From Bradyrhizobiaceae bacterium (lineage in GTDB: Bacteria > Pseudomonadota > Alphaproteobacteria > Rhizobiales > Xanthobacteraceae), in contig CP078014.1 in NCBI GenBank assembly GCA_020544565.1, positions 2,606,016 through 2,670,015 of the forward strand: 64,000 nt of DNA, written 5' to 3'. Both the position numbers and the translations under genes were made by a program. This document shows positions 1 through 9,289 of this stretch, piece after piece. A model generated the notes under the pieces. It did not search any database, was not told the DNA's origin, and was given only the letters and a program-made list of their open reading frames with translations. How positions within the stretch are numbered: position 1 is the stretch's first letter; each line of letters opens with the position of its first letter.

Positions 1-37
1 CTTTTTTGGCCGCACTCCACGGGCAGATACCGCCATC

Positions 38-712
38 ATGGCCACCAAACCTCCCCCACCCCGCCCGCTGCCGCGGCTCTATCTGGCGACGCCGCCGCTC
101 GCCGAGGCCGCTGACCTCGCCGCCCGGCTGCCGAAGCTGCTTGCCGCTGCCGACGTCGCCGCCGTGCTGGTGCGGCTTCCGCCCGGCGACGAGCGCGCCA
201 TCGTCCAGCGCGCCAAGGCGCTGGCGCCGGCGGTGCAGGACGCTGGCGCGGCGCTGCTGCTCGACGGCCATCCCCGCCTCGCCGCGCGCGGCGGCGCGGA
301 CGGCGCCCATGTCAACGGTCTCGCCGCCATGCAGGAGGCGATACCGACGCTGAAGCCCGACCGCATTCTCGGCGTCGGCGGCCTCGCGACGCGCCACGAC
401 GCCATGGTCGCGGGCGAAGCCGGCGCGGACTACGTGCTGTTCGGCGAACCCGACGCCGACGGCGCGCGGCCCTCGGCGGAGGCGATCTGCGAGCGGCTCG
501 GCTGGTGGGCCGAACTGTTCGAGCCGCCCTGCGTCGGCCATGCCGAAAGCCTCGACGAGGTGCGGCTGTTCGCCGCCGCCGGGGCTGACTTCGTTCTGGT
601 CGGCGATATCATCTGGCAGGATTCGCGTGGACCGGAGGTGGCGCTGGCCGACGCCGGCGACGCCATCGCGGCAGGGTTCGCGGCGACGACCGCCGCCGCT
701 CCCGGACGATAG
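38..712 (+). CDS. thiamine phosphate synthase-like (ThiE/TenI family) protein
   Basis: This 224-residue protein looks like a ThiE/TenI TIM barrel. Segments that match the family are GADGAHVNG (about residues 86-94), GADYVLFGEPD (about 129-139) and GADFVLVGD (about 182-190); these correspond to the phosphate-binding and barrel-strand motifs of thiamine phosphate synthases. The usual LIINDR-type segment reads LLLDGHP (73-79), so the canonical reaction (HMP-PP plus thiazole phosphate) is not assured. No other thiamine gene is adjacent; the next gene starts 7 bases downstream and is a Sel1-repeat protein. The ATG at 38 is the first start in frame and lacks a strong ribosome site. Confidence 0.75.
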   Translation: MATKPPPPRPLPRLYLATPPLAEAADLAARLPKLLAAADVAAVLVRLPPGDERAIVQRAKALAPAVQDAGAALLLDGHPRLAARGGADGAHVNGLAAMQEAIPTLKPDRILGVGGLATRHDAMVAGEAGADYVLFGEPDADGARPSAEAICERLGWWAELFEPPCVGHAESLDEVRLFAAAGADFVLVGDIIWQDSRGPEVALADAGDAIAAGFAATTAAAPGR

Positions 713-719
713 GACCGTC

Positions 720-1838
720 ATGACCGCCCGCCGTCGCGCTCTCCTGTCCGCATCCGCCCGCGCAAGGCTGCTCGCCGCGGCAGCCGTCGGCGTGCTCGCG
801 CTGCCGGGCCCGGTGGCGGCGCAGGCGCCCAATCCGTTCCCCGTGCCGATCGATTCCGCCCGGCCGCCGCCGGCGCAATCGAAGAAGCCGCCCGCGCCCA
901 AAGCGCCCGCGCCGAAAGCAGCGGCGAAGCCCACGCCCGCCGCGCCGAAGAAGGCCGCCCCGGCGACGCCGGCCCCCGCCGCCGAAGCGCCGGACGACCC
1001 CAACGTCGATCTCGCCTATGGCGCCTATCAGAAGGGCCAGTACCGCACCGCCTTCAACCTCGCGCTGAAGCGCGCGCAGGACAAGGGCGACCCGAAATCG
1101 ATGACGCTGCTCGGCGAACTCTATGCCAACTCGCTCGGCATCAAGCGCGACGACGCCAAGGCGGCCGACTGGTACAAGCAGGCCGCCGACCGCGGCGACC
1201 GCGAGGCCATGTTCGCCCTCGGCATGATGCGCATCGCCGGACGCGGCGGACCGCAGAACCGCGAGGAGGGCGCGCGGCTGCTCGCCTCTTCCGCCAAGCT
1301 CGGCAAGGCCGCCGCCGCCTACAACCTCGGGCTCCTGTACCTCGAAGGCCAGACCTTTCCGCAGGACATCAAGCGCGCCGCCGAACTGTTCCGCCAGGCC
1401 GCCAATGCCGGCAACCCCGAGGCGCAATACGCGCTGGCGACGTTCTACAAGGAAGGCCGCGGCGTGGAGAAGAATCTCGTCGAAGCCGCAACGCTGATGC
1501 GGGCGGCGGCGCTGGCCGACAATCCCGACGCCGAGGTCGAATACGCCATCGCCCTGTTCAACGGCACCGGCGTCACCAAGGACACCACCACCGCGGTGGC
1601 GCTGCTCAACCGCGCCGCGCGACAGGGCAGCCCGATCGCGCAGAACCGCCTGGCGCGCATCTATATCGACGGGCTCGGCGGCACGCCCGTGGACAAGATC
1701 AACGGCTTCCGCTGGCATCTGGTGGCCAAGACCGCCGGCGCAAGCGACCCCGATCTCGACGCGCAACTGGCGCAATTGCCCGCCGAGGACCGCAAGAAGG
1801 CCGAAGATCTCGCCAAGAAATGGTTCGGCGCCCGATAG
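720..1838 (+). CDS. secreted Sel1/TPR-repeat protein
   Basis: A 372-residue protein that starts with a hydrophobic signal sequence ending near PVAAQA (about residue 38), followed by a Pro/Ala/Lys-rich linker (about 45-95) and then a run of Sel1-like repeats to the end. Repeat cores such as AADWYKQAADRGD, AAELFRQAANAGN and ALLNRAARQGS show the alpha-alpha hairpin spacing. Sel1 repeats usually mediate protein contacts, so this is probably a periplasmic scaffold of unknown partner. The ATG at 720 is preferred because it places the signal peptide at the N terminus, although the frame is open further upstream. It sits 7 bases after the ThiE-like gene and may be co-transcribed. Confidence 0.85.
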   Translation: MTARRRALLSASARARLLAAAAVGVLALPGPVAAQAPNPFPVPIDSARPPPAQSKKPPAPKAPAPKAAAKPTPAAPKKAAPATPAPAAEAPDDPNVDLAYGAYQKGQYRTAFNLALKRAQDKGDPKSMTLLGELYANSLGIKRDDAKAADWYKQAADRGDREAMFALGMMRIAGRGGPQNREEGARLLASSAKLGKAAAAYNLGLLYLEGQTFPQDIKRAAELFRQAANAGNPEAQYALATFYKEGRGVEKNLVEAATLMRAAALADNPDAEVEYAIALFNGTGVTKDTTTAVALLNRAARQGSPIAQNRLARIYIDGLGGTPVDKINGFRWHLVAKTAGASDPDLDAQLAQLPAEDRKKAEDLAKKWFGAR

Positions 1839-1979
1839 ACCGCGCCTGCGCCCGAAAACCGCGCCGACGCCCTTGACGCGCCTGCGCTTTGCCGCCAAGC
1901 ATCCGCCTCAACACATCAGCCCGCCAGCCCGATCCGCACTCCGGTCCGCTCGCGGCGAAACCTCCTGCCAGCCGGAACC

Positions 1980-2768
1980 ATGCTTCATTCAGCGCTCATC
2001 AACGTCATGGTCAAGGCCGCGCGCCGCGCCGGCCGCAGCCTCAAGCGCGATCTCGGCGAGATCGAGAACCTGCAGGTGTCGCTGAAAGGGCCGGCGAATT
2101 TCGTCTCGCTGGCCGACAAGCGCGCCGAGCAGATGCTCTATGACGACCTGACCAAGGCGCGGCCGGGCTATGGCTTCCTCGGCGAGGAAGGCGGCACCCG
2201 CGAGGGCAGCGACAAGTCCAACATCTGGATCGTCGATCCGCTCGACGGCACCACCAATTTCCTGCACGGCATCCCGCAGTTCGCGATTTCCATCGGCCTG
2301 CAGCGCGAGGGCGTGATCGTCGCCGGCGTGATCTACAACCCCGCCAACGACGAACTCTACATCGCCGAGCGCGGCAAGGGCGCGTTCCTCAACGACATGC
2401 GGCTGCGCGTCGCCGGGCGCAAGCGCCTCGACGACTGCGTCGTCGCCTGCGGCCTGCCCCATATCGGGCGCGGCGACCACGAGCTGTCACGCCGCGAGAT
2501 GACCGAGATGCAGAACCGCGTCGCCGGCCTGCGCCGTTTCGGCGCGGCCTCGCTCGACCTCGCCTTCGTCGCCGCCGGGCGGCTCGACGGCTACTGGGAG
2601 CGCAACCTGCAGCCGTGGGACATCGCCGCGGGCCTGATCATGGTGCGCGAGGCGGGCGGCATCATCAGCGGCATCGACGGCCATGACAATGCCATCGAGA
2701 GCGGCAACGTGGTCTGCGGCAACGAGACCATCCAGCGCGAACTGGTGAAGATCCTCAAGCCGCTGTGA
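1980..2768 (+). CDS. suhB: inositol monophosphatase family protein
   Basis: A 262-residue member of the inositol monophosphatase superfamily, the usual length for SuhB. The metal-binding motif DPLDGTTNFLHG (about residues 83-94) and the second motif WDIAAGLIMVREAGG (about 214-228) are intact, as is GEEGG (about 63-67), so the Mg-dependent phosphatase site looks complete. In bacteria SuhB acts on inositol-1-phosphate and is also known as an RNA-polymerase-associated factor in rRNA transcription. The gene stands alone, 141 bases after the Sel1-repeat gene. Confidence 0.92.
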   Translation: MLHSALINVMVKAARRAGRSLKRDLGEIENLQVSLKGPANFVSLADKRAEQMLYDDLTKARPGYGFLGEEGGTREGSDKSNIWIVDPLDGTTNFLHGIPQFAISIGLQREGVIVAGVIYNPANDELYIAERGKGAFLNDMRLRVAGRKRLDDCVVACGLPHIGRGDHELSRREMTEMQNRVAGLRRFGAASLDLAFVAAGRLDGYWERNLQPWDIAAGLIMVREAGGIISGIDGHDNAIESGNVVCGNETIQRELVKILKPL

Positions 2769-2890
2769 CGCGTGCGCCGCGCGCCGTCGGTTCCCCGCCG
2801 GCCGCAAAAGAGTGATCCCGTCTTTTCTCCGGCCGCCGCTGTGCCATAGTGTGGCGGATGATTTCCACGGAGAAGGATCGACCATCCACC

Positions 2891-3883
2891 ATGGCCAGAA
2901 CATCCGCCCCCGGCACCGCGGCCGAACTCGGCGCCCCCAAGCTCTCGACGCCGCGCATCTTTCTGGTCCGGATGCTGGTGTTCCTGATCCTGTGCGGCCT
3001 GATCGCGGTGGTGCTCAACAAGCAGATCTGGCAGGCGTTTCTGGCCAATCCCGGCCTCAATGCGCTGATCCTCGGCGTGCTCGCCATCGGCATCGTCATG
3101 GCGTTCCGGCAGGTGATCCGCCTCTATCCGGAAATCGCCTGGGTCAACCACTTCCGCATTTCCGATCCCGGCCTCGCGGTGGACCGCCGTCCGACGCTGC
3201 TTGCACCGATGGCGGCGATGCTGAGCAACCGCTCCGGCCGCATGAGCATTTCACAGCAGACCATGCGGCATCTGCTCGATTCCATCGCCACCCGCCTCGA
3301 CGAATCCCGCGACCTCGCGCGCTACATGACCGGGCTTCTGGTGTTTCTCGGCCTGCTCGGCACCTTCTGGGGCCTGATCGAAACCGTCGGCTCCGTCGGC
3401 CACGTCATCGAGGGGCTGAAGGTCGGCGGCGACGCCGGCTCGGTGTTCGACACGCTGAAAGAGGGCCTCGCCGCCCCGCTCGGCGGCATGGGCATCTCGT
3501 TCTCGTCGTCGCTGTTCGGCCTCGCCGGTTCGCTGATCCTCGGCTTCCTCGACCTGCAATCGGGGCAGGCGCAGAACCGCTTCTACACCGATCTCGAGGA
3601 CTGGCTGGCCGAGACCGTGCGCGAAGTTGCCGGCGACGGCCCGGCGGCCGGCGGCGACCTCACCCCGGCTCTCGACCGCCTGCGCGCGGCGGTGGAGGAG
3701 ATGGGCTCGAACCGCGCCTCCACCGCGGCGATGGCCAATCTCGCGGAGGCCATTCAGGGCCTCGTCCATCACATGCGCAGCGAGCAGCAGCTGATCCGCG
3801 AATGGGCCGACGGACAGGGCGAGCAGAACAAGGAGATCAAGACCCTGCTCGAACGGCTCGCACGCCAGCCGGAAAACAACTGA
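2891..3883 (+). CDS. MotA/TolQ/ExbB-like membrane protein
   Basis: A membrane protein with two N-terminal hydrophobic segments (starting LVRMLVFLILCGLIAVV and ILGVLAIGIVMAF), then a large cytoplasmic loop and two more helices around GLLVFLGLLGTFWGLIETV and APLGGMGISFSSSLFGLAG. The GLLGTFWG and GMG..FSSSLFGL segments are typical of the MotA/TolQ/ExbB proton-channel family. It is followed after 14 bases by an OmpA-domain protein, a pairing like MotA-MotB, but there are no flagellar genes nearby, so a non-flagellar stator or envelope role is inferred. ATG 2891 is chosen; in-frame starts at 2858 (ATG) and 2849 (GTG) are possible. Confidence 0.85.
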   Translation: MARTSAPGTAAELGAPKLSTPRIFLVRMLVFLILCGLIAVVLNKQIWQAFLANPGLNALILGVLAIGIVMAFRQVIRLYPEIAWVNHFRISDPGLAVDRRPTLLAPMAAMLSNRSGRMSISQQTMRHLLDSIATRLDESRDLARYMTGLLVFLGLLGTFWGLIETVGSVGHVIEGLKVGGDAGSVFDTLKEGLAAPLGGMGISFSSSLFGLAGSLILGFLDLQSGQAQNRFYTDLEDWLAETVREVAGDGPAAGGDLTPALDRLRAAVEEMGSNRASTAAMANLAEAIQGLVHHMRSEQQLIREWADGQGEQNKEIKTLLERLARQPENN

Positions 3884-3897
3884 ACCGGAGATAGCTG

Positions 3898-4926
3898 ATG
3901 GCGCTCTCGCGTTCACGCCGCCACGACAGCGGCTTCAACTACTGGCCGGGCTTCGTCGACGCGCTGTCGACGCTGGTGCTCGCCATCGTGTTCCTGCTGT
4001 CGGTGTTCCTCGTGGTCCAGTTCTACCTGTCGCAGGAAGTCACCGGCAAGGACAAGGCGCTGGAGCGGCTCAACGCCCAGATCGCCCAGCTCACCGACCT
4101 GCTGTCGCTGGAAAAGCTCGGCAAGCTAAACCTCGACGAACAGCTGGCGCAGATGCGCGCCGGGCTCGCCGCCGCCGAGACCGAGCGCGACCGCGTCAAG
4201 GGCCTCTATGACGGCCTTGCCGGCGCGGGCGCCAGCGCCGAGGGCCGCGCCGGCGAACTCGGCAAGGCGCTCGATTCGGAGCGGCAGATCTCGGCGCGGG
4301 CGCTGGCGCAGGTCGAGGTGCTGAACCAGCAGATCAGCGCGCTGCGCCGCCAGCTGGCCGCGCTGGAGGAAGCGCTCGACGCCTCGGAGAAGCGCGACAA
4401 GGAATCGCAGACCAAGATCGCCGATCTCGGCCAGCGCCTGAACGTGGCGCTGGCCCAGCGCGTGCAGGAGCTGTCGCGCTATCGCTCGGAATTCTTCGGA
4501 CGCCTGCGCACCATTCTCGGCAACCGGCCGGATGTGCGCATCGTCGGTGACCGCTTCGTGTTCCAGTCGGAGGTGTTCTTCGACACCGGACAGGCGCAGC
4601 TGCTGCCGGAGGGCCGCACCGAGCTCGACAAGGTCGCCGCCGCCCTGATCGACCTCGACAAGCAGATCCCGCCGGAGATCGCCTGGGTGCTGCGCGTGGA
4701 CGGCCACACCGACGTGCGGCCGATCAACAGCCCGCAGTTCAAGTCGAACTGGGAACTGTCGTCGGCGCGCGCGATCTCGGTGGTGCAGTATCTCATTTCG
4801 CTCGGCGTGCCGGCGCAGCGCCTGGTGGCGGCGGGCTTCGCCGAATTCCAGCCGCTCGATCCCGAGAAGACCGAGGATGCGTTCAGGCGCAACCGCCGCA
4901 TCGAACTGAAACTGACGGAGCGATGA
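3898..4926 (+). CDS. OmpA/MotB-like peptidoglycan-binding protein
   Basis: A 342-residue protein with one N-terminal transmembrane helix (about residues 20-42, LSTLVLAIVFLLSVFLVVQF), a long coiled-coil region (about 45-190, rich in Glu/Gln/Leu heptads) and a C-terminal OmpA/MotB domain. The OmpA signature is seen in VDGHTDVRPI (about 261-270), SARAISVVQYL and the closing RRNRRIELKL. It starts 14 bases after the MotA/TolQ-like gene with a GGAG ribosome site, so the two likely form a stator-like complex that anchors to peptidoglycan. Unlike classical MotB it has the long coiled coil. Confidence 0.88.
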   Translation: MALSRSRRHDSGFNYWPGFVDALSTLVLAIVFLLSVFLVVQFYLSQEVTGKDKALERLNAQIAQLTDLLSLEKLGKLNLDEQLAQMRAGLAAAETERDRVKGLYDGLAGAGASAEGRAGELGKALDSERQISARALAQVEVLNQQISALRRQLAALEEALDASEKRDKESQTKIADLGQRLNVALAQRVQELSRYRSEFFGRLRTILGNRPDVRIVGDRFVFQSEVFFDTGQAQLLPEGRTELDKVAAALIDLDKQIPPEIAWVLRVDGHTDVRPINSPQFKSNWELSSARAISVVQYLISLGVPAQRLVAAGFAEFQPLDPEKTEDAFRRNRRIELKLTER

Positions 4927-4957
4927 GGCCCAGCATGCCAAAGTCCTGCGTGATGTC

Positions 4958-5075
4958 ATGGCCGGGCTCGTCCCGGCCATCCACGCCTTCTTCGCATTCG
5001 GCCCTCAAGACGTGGATGCCCGGGACGAAAGGGCGTTCACGCCCGTCTTCAATGGGCTATGCCCGAGCATGACGG
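4958..5075 (+). repeat. dispersed palindromic repeat, family D (copy 1)
   Basis: An intergenic palindromic element: a short hairpin of the type ATGGCCGGG...CCCGGCCAT, then a longer pairing between CCACG and CGTGG, closing near GCATGACGG. Similar elements lie at 5558-5675 and 23032-23169. They resemble the multi-copy REP/BIME-like repeats common between genes in Bradyrhizobium and relatives. This copy runs up to the start of the GNAT gene, which argues for the later start of that gene. Confidence 0.7.
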
Positions 5076-5082
5076 TGAAGCC

Positions 5083-5535
5083 ATGACCGCGACGCCTTTC
5101 ACCCTCCGCCCCTACGCATCGGCCGACGAGGATGCCGCGATCGACCTCTGGTTCCGGACCTGGCGGCAGGCCTATCCCGACATCGATTTCAGCGCGCGGC
5201 TCGAGGCGTGGCGGCAGCGCTGGCACGACGATCTCGTGCCGACCGCGCGGATCATGGTGGCCGAGCAGGACGGCGCAATGGTCGGCCTCGTCACCATCGA
5301 CAATACCGGCTATCTCGACCAGCTGGTGGTCGATCCCGAGCAATGGGGCTCCGACCTCGGCAACGCGCTGATCGTCGCGGCCAAGCGGCTGTCGCCGGAC
5401 GGCATCACACTGCTGGTGAACAGCGACAACAGCCGCGCCATCCGCTTCTACACCCGCCACGGCTTCACCCGCACCCATGACGACGTCAATCCGACGTCCG
5501 GACGCAAGGTGCAGGGCATGAAGTGGGCGCCGTAG
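5083..5535 (+). CDS. GNAT family N-acetyltransferase
   Basis: A 150-residue GNAT protein beginning MTATPFTLRPYASADED. The family fold is seen in MVGLVTI (beta-4), LDQLVVDPEQWGSDLGNAL (acetyl-CoA loop in the place of the Q/RxxGxG/A motif) and the end segment RAIRFYTRHGFTRTHD, a typical GNAT C terminus. The substrate cannot be told. An in-frame ATG at 5059 lies inside a dispersed repeat, so 5083 is the better start. It is flanked on both sides by family D repeats and is probably monocistronic. Confidence 0.85.
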   Translation: MTATPFTLRPYASADEDAAIDLWFRTWRQAYPDIDFSARLEAWRQRWHDDLVPTARIMVAEQDGAMVGLVTIDNTGYLDQLVVDPEQWGSDLGNALIVAAKRLSPDGITLLVNSDNSRAIRFYTRHGFTRTHDDVNPTSGRKVQGMKWAP

Positions 5536-5557
5536 GGTGACGCTATCCAATGTTTTT

Positions 5558-5675
5558 CGTCATAGCCGGCACAGCCGGTCGAAGACGGCCTGAACGCCCT
5601 TTCGTCCCGGCCATCCACGTCTCGACGGTTCAAGACAGAAAGACGTGGATGCCCGGCACAAGGCCGGGCATGACG
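5558..5675 (+). repeat. dispersed palindromic repeat, family D (copy 2)
   Basis: An imperfect palindrome between the GNAT gene and the convergent ABC exporter: CGTCATAGCCGG at the left pairs loosely with CCGGGCATGACGG at the right, with inner arms ACGTCTCGACGG and GACGTGGATGCCCGG. It shares sequence with the elements at 4958-5075 and 23032-23169. It may act as a transcription end between convergent genes, which is an inference. Confidence 0.7.
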
Positions 5676-5743
5676 GAGAAGCCGGACCCAACGGTGTCCG
5701 CGCATGACGCAGAAAGATCAACGTCCGCGCTAAGGCAACGATC

Positions 5744-7630
5744 CTACGCGCCCTCGAACTGCAGCCGCGCCAGCCGCGCATAGAGGCCGCCGGCCGCCAC
5801 CAGCGCGGCATGGCTGCCCTGCTCGACCACCCGGCCGTTCTCCATCACCAGAATGCGGTCGCACGACAGCACGGTGGCGAGGCGATGGGCGATCACCAGC
5901 GTGGTGCGCTGTTTCATCAATTCTTCCAGCGCGGTCTGCACCAGCGTCTCGCTTTCGGCATCGAGCGCCGAGGTCGCTTCGTCCAGCAGCAACAACGGCG
6001 CATCGCGCAGGATGGCGCGGGCGATGGCGATACGCTGGCGCTGGCCGCCGGACAGGGTGACGCCGCGCTCGCCGAGCTGGGTGTCGAAACCGTGCGGCAG
6101 CCGCGCGATGAACTCGGTGGCATGGGCAAGATCGGCGGCGCGGGCGACCTCGGCATCGCTGGCGTCCGGCCGGCCGAAGCGGATGTTCTCGCGCGCGGTC
6201 GTCGCGAACACCGCCGAATCCTGCGGCACCAGCGCGATGCGCGCGCGCAGCTCGGCCGGATCGGCCTCGCGCACCGGCACGCCGTCGATGGCGATGGTGC
6301 CGCCGGCGGGATCGTAGAACCGCAGCAGCAGATGGAACAGGGTGCTCTTGCCCGCGCCGGAGGGGCCGACCACCGCGACCTTTTCGCCGGCCTTCACGGC
6401 GAACGACACGCCGTCGACCGCGAGATGATCGGGCCGCGTCGGATAGGCGAAGCGCACATTGTCGAACGCGACGTCGCCGCGCGGCGGCCGCGGCAGCGCG
6501 CGCGGACGGGCCGGCGGCGCGATCTGCGGCCGCACATGCAGCAGTTCGAACAGCCGCTCGGCCGCACCGGAGGCTTGGGAGATTTCGCCCCACACCTCGC
6601 TCAACTGGCCGAGCGCGCCGGCGGCGAACGCGGCGTAGAGAATGAACTGGCTGAGGCGGCCGGCGCTGATCTGGCCGGTCAGCACGTCGTGGGAGCCGAT
6701 CCACAGGATCGCCACCACGCTGGAGAAGATCAGGAAGATCACCGTGGCGGTGAGGAAGGCGCGGGCGCGGGTGGAGCGGCGCGCGGCGTCATAGGCGCGC
6801 TCGACTTCCGCGCCGAAGCGCGCTTCGGCCAGCGGCTCGTTGGTGAACGCCTGCAGGGTGCGGATCGCGCCGATCAGTTCGGAGGCATAGGACGACGCCT
6901 GCGCCAGCGTATCCTGCGCGCCGCGCGACAGCTTCTGCACGCGGCGGCCGAACGCCACCAGCGGAATCACGATCAGCGGGATCACCGCCAGCACGATGCC
7001 GGACAGTTTCGGGCTCGTGATCACCATCATCGCGGTGGCGCCGACGAACAGCACGATATTGCGCAGCGCCATCGACACCGACGCGCCGACCGCCGACTTG
7101 ATCTGGGTGGTGTCGGCCGTCAGCCGCGACACCAGTTCGCCGCTATGGGCGGTATCGAAGAAGGCCGGCGACAGCGAGGTGAGATGGTTGAACACGTCGC
7201 GGCGCAGATCGGCGACGATACGCTCCCCCAGCGTAATGACGAGGTAGTAGCGCGCCGCGCTCGCCACCGCGAGCACCACCACCACCGCGATCATCACCGC
7301 GAAATAATTGTTGATGAGGGCGATGCCTTCCGGGCTGAAGCCGAAATCGATCATCCGCCGCACCGCCAGCGGCACCACCAGCGTCGCCGCCGAGGCCACG
7401 ATCAGCGCCACCAGCGCGGCGAGGGCCTGGCCGCGATAGCGCCCGACATAGGGCGCGAGGGCGAGCAGCGGGCGCAGCCTGACGCCGCGGGACTTGCGCG
7501 GCGCGCCCGGGGCTCCCGCGCCCTGCGGCGACGCCGTGCCGGCGGACGTCTCCGCGCGCGGCGGGGTGCCCTCGGGCGGCCGGCCGGCGGCGAGGCCCGC
7601 CTGTGTGTCCACTCTCTCCACTGCGCTCAT
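5744..7630 (-). CDS. ABC transporter transmembrane/ATP-binding protein (exporter, ABCB type)
   Basis: A 628-residue fused ABC exporter half-transporter. Six membrane segments occupy about residues 60-340, preceded by a Pro/Gly-rich N-terminal extension of about 45 residues. The ATPase domain has Walker [10 protein letters not shown], the signature LSGGQRQR, Walker [13 protein letters not shown] and the H-loop AHRLAT. It belongs to the lipid/multidrug exporter group (MsbA-like); the substrate is unknown. The ATG at 7630 is used; a TTG lies one codon before. It is divergent from rpmE. Confidence 0.9.
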   Translation of the reverse strand: MSAVERVDTQAGLAAGRPPEGTPPRAETSAGTASPQGAGAPGAPRKSRGVRLRPLLALAPYVGRYRGQALAALVALIVASAATLVVPLAVRRMIDFGFSPEGIALINNYFAVMIAVVVVLAVASAARYYLVITLGERIVADLRRDVFNHLTSLSPAFFDTAHSGELVSRLTADTTQIKSAVGASVSMALRNIVLFVGATAMMVITSPKLSGIVLAVIPLIVIPLVAFGRRVQKLSRGAQDTLAQASSYASELIGAIRTLQAFTNEPLAEARFGAEVERAYDAARRSTRARAFLTATVIFLIFSSVVAILWIGSHDVLTGQISAGRLSQFILYAAFAAGALGQLSEVWGEISQASGAAERLFELLHVRPQIAPPARPRALPRPPRGDVAFDNVRFAYPTRPDHLAVDGVSFAVKAGEKVAVVGPSGAGKSTLFHLLLRFYDPAGGTIAIDGVPVREADPAELRARIALVPQDSAVFATTARENIRFGRPDASDAEVARAADLAHATEFIARLPHGFDTQLGERGVTLSGGQRQRIAIARAILRDAPLLLLDEATSALDAESETLVQTALEELMKQRTTLVIAHRLATVLSCDRILVMENGRVVEQGSHAALVAAGGLYARLARLQFEGA

Positions 7631-7706
7631 CAATCCGGCCGCCGCTTGGTTGTCAGACGCCTTCCAATAGGCCCGGCGGCGAAGGCTGGCAAATGACCTT
7701 GCCGGC

Positions 7707-7735
7707 TTGTTTCACCGCCGCTCCTGCGATATAGA
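7707..7735 (+). promoter_or_regulatory. candidate sigma-70 promoter of rpmE
   Basis: A -35-like TTGTTT (7707-7712) and a -10-like TATAGA (7730-7735) are separated by 17 bases, 62 bases before the rpmE start codon. This spacing fits a housekeeping promoter, as expected for a ribosomal protein gene. Only sequence likeness supports it. Confidence 0.5.
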
Positions 7736-7796
7736 GCGGGCCAAATTCGTCCCGACATCCCCGACCACATGGGCGCCCGGCGCCAAAGGATTTGCC

Positions 7797-8021
7797 ATGA
7801 AAGCCGAAATTCATCCGGATTATCATACCATTAAGGTCGTCATGACCGACGGGACCGAGTACCTCACCCGCTCGACCTACGGCAAGGACGGCGACACGCT
7901 GAACCTCGACATCGACTCCAAGTCGCACCCGGCCTGGACCGGCGGCCAGCAGCAGATTCTGGACCGCGGCGGCCGCGTGTCCCGGTTCCAGAAGAAGTTC
8001 TCGGGCTTCCTCAAGAGCTGA
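7797..8021 (+). CDS. rpmE: 50S ribosomal protein L31
   Basis: A 74-residue protein beginning [19 protein letters not shown], the alphaproteobacterial form of ribosomal protein L31. It lacks the four-cysteine zinc knuckle of the CxxC type L31, so it is the zinc-free form. The end [13 protein letters not shown] is typical. It is monocistronic with a candidate promoter upstream (7707-7735) and a rho-independent terminator downstream (8077-8103). The start at ATG 7797 gives the normal family length; the frame is open upstream to 7707 but that would add residues not found in L31. Confidence 0.96.
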   Translation: MKAEIHPDYHTIKVVMTDGTEYLTRSTYGKDGDTLNLDIDSKSHPAWTGGQQQILDRGGRVSRFQKKFSGFLKS

Positions 8022-8076
8022 GGCACGGAACCAGCGGGTCCGGCCGGCGGCCGGGTTCCCATCGGACATCGTCAAG

Positions 8077-8103
8077 CGCCCCTGCTCACGCGGGGGCGTT
8101 TTT
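8077..8103 (+). terminator. rho-independent terminator after rpmE
   Basis: A perfect 6-bp stem, CGCCCC (8077-8082) with GGGGCG (8093-8098), a 10-base loop and a run of five T (8099-8103). It lies 55 bases after the rpmE stop and overlaps the last codons of the convergent acyltransferase gene. Confidence 0.8.
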
Positions 8104-9198
8104 GCTGACGGGGGCTTTCGTCGCCACCTTGGGCCCGAAGGTGGCGATCACCCAGCGCCGTCCCGGCATCTCCACCAGCCGGTAACTCAGATAGGACAAC
8201 AGCCAGATCGCCACGCAGCACACCGCCGTCGCCGCGATGAAGACCGATTGCGTCTGCCCGAAATGCCGCCATGCCATCACCGCGAAGCTCACGAACAGCG
8301 GGTGGATGAGGTAGATCGAATAGGAGATCAGGCCGAGGTGGTAGACGAGGGCGTTGCCGAACAAGAACCGCGCCAGCCGCCCGTCGCGCGACAGCACCGC
8401 CACCAGCACGGCGAACAGACCATAGAGCACGAAATCGCCCGGCCCCATGGCCGAGGCCATGGCGCACACCGCCACGATGCCGGCCAGCACCGCCACCAGC
8501 AGACCATCCTGCGCGGCGGGACCGAGACGGTCGAGCCGGCCCGCGACGCGAAACAGCGCAAGGCCGATGGTGAAGCCGGCCACCGCCCGCAGCAGCGGAT
8601 AGAGCGTATCGCCGTTGACCACATCGAGCCGGCCGGCCGCACCCCGGCCGCTGAGGCCGATCGCATAGACCGCGAGACACGCGACAACAACGGCAAGACC
8701 GCACACCCACGGGCCGCGCCGCAACGTCGCTCCCATCAGGATCGGCAGCAGGAGATAGGATCCCATCTCCGCGCTGGAGGCCCACGACACGCCGATCAGC
8801 GGATTGACGTGCAAGCCCCAGCCGTTGACCATCAGCAGATTGCCGATGATGTCCCAGCCCGAGAACTGCGCCAGCGTATCGTTGGTGAAGCCAAGCGCGA
8901 TCTTGGCGATGTAGAGCAGGCCGATGGCGTAGAAGGCGGGGTAGAGCCGGGCCACGCGCTTCAGCATGAAGGTGGCGTAATAGCGCAGCGATCCCGAATT
9001 GAAGGAATCCCGGTAATTGTAGCCGATCACATAGCCGCTGAGCATGAAGAACATCTCGACCATCAGATACCCGTGCGGGATACCGAAATAGTCGAGCGTG
9101 CCGCCGTCATACAGATGCACGTCGCCGAAATGATAGATCACGATGGCGACCGCGGCGACGCCGCGCACGCCGGTCAGGGCCCGAATGTCAGCGGCCAT
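8086..9198 (-). CDS. acyltransferase family 3 (OafA/YrhL-like) membrane protein
   Basis: A 370-residue integral membrane protein with about ten hydrophobic segments. The N terminus (IRALTGVRGVAAVAIVIYHF) and the segment MVEMFFMLSGYVIGYNY are characteristic of acyltransferase family 3, which moves acyl groups across the membrane onto sugars or peptidoglycan-linked glycans; the early histidine (residue about 23) is the conserved catalytic one of the family. The end SYRLVEMPGRRWV is also typical. The substrate is unknown and no surface-glycan genes are adjacent. Its last codons overlap the rpmE terminator. Confidence 0.88.
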   Translation of the reverse strand: MAADIRALTGVRGVAAVAIVIYHFGDVHLYDGGTLDYFGIPHGYLMVEMFFMLSGYVIGYNYRDSFNSGSLRYYATFMLKRVARLYPAFYAIGLLYIAKIALGFTNDTLAQFSGWDIIGNLLMVNGWGLHVNPLIGVSWASSAEMGSYLLLPILMGATLRRGPWVCGLAVVVACLAVYAIGLSGRGAAGRLDVVNGDTLYPLLRAVAGFTIGLALFRVAGRLDRLGPAAQDGLLVAVLAGIVAVCAMASAMGPGDFVLYGLFAVLVAVLSRDGRLARFLFGNALVYHLGLISYSIYLIHPLFVSFAVMAWRHFGQTQSVFIAATAVCCVAIWLLSYLSYRLVEMPGRRWVIATFGPKVATKAPVSKNAPA

Positions 9199-9289
9199 GG
9201 CACCGTCCTTTCGCGGACACCCTAGGGCCGCGCCGCCGCGATCTCAACACGCCAGGTCCGGTTCCGGACGATGGCCGCGCCCCGCCTCG

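Noticed and set aside
609..1898. A 429-residue open frame antisense to the Sel1-repeat gene
   Set aside because: It is a GC-driven shadow, rich in Gly/Arg/Ala without any family pattern; the plus-strand gene has a signal peptide and repeats.
5810..7696. A 628-residue open frame opposite the ABC exporter
   Set aside because: It is antisense to a complete ABC transporter with all ATPase motifs; the translation is Gln/His/Arg-rich shadow.
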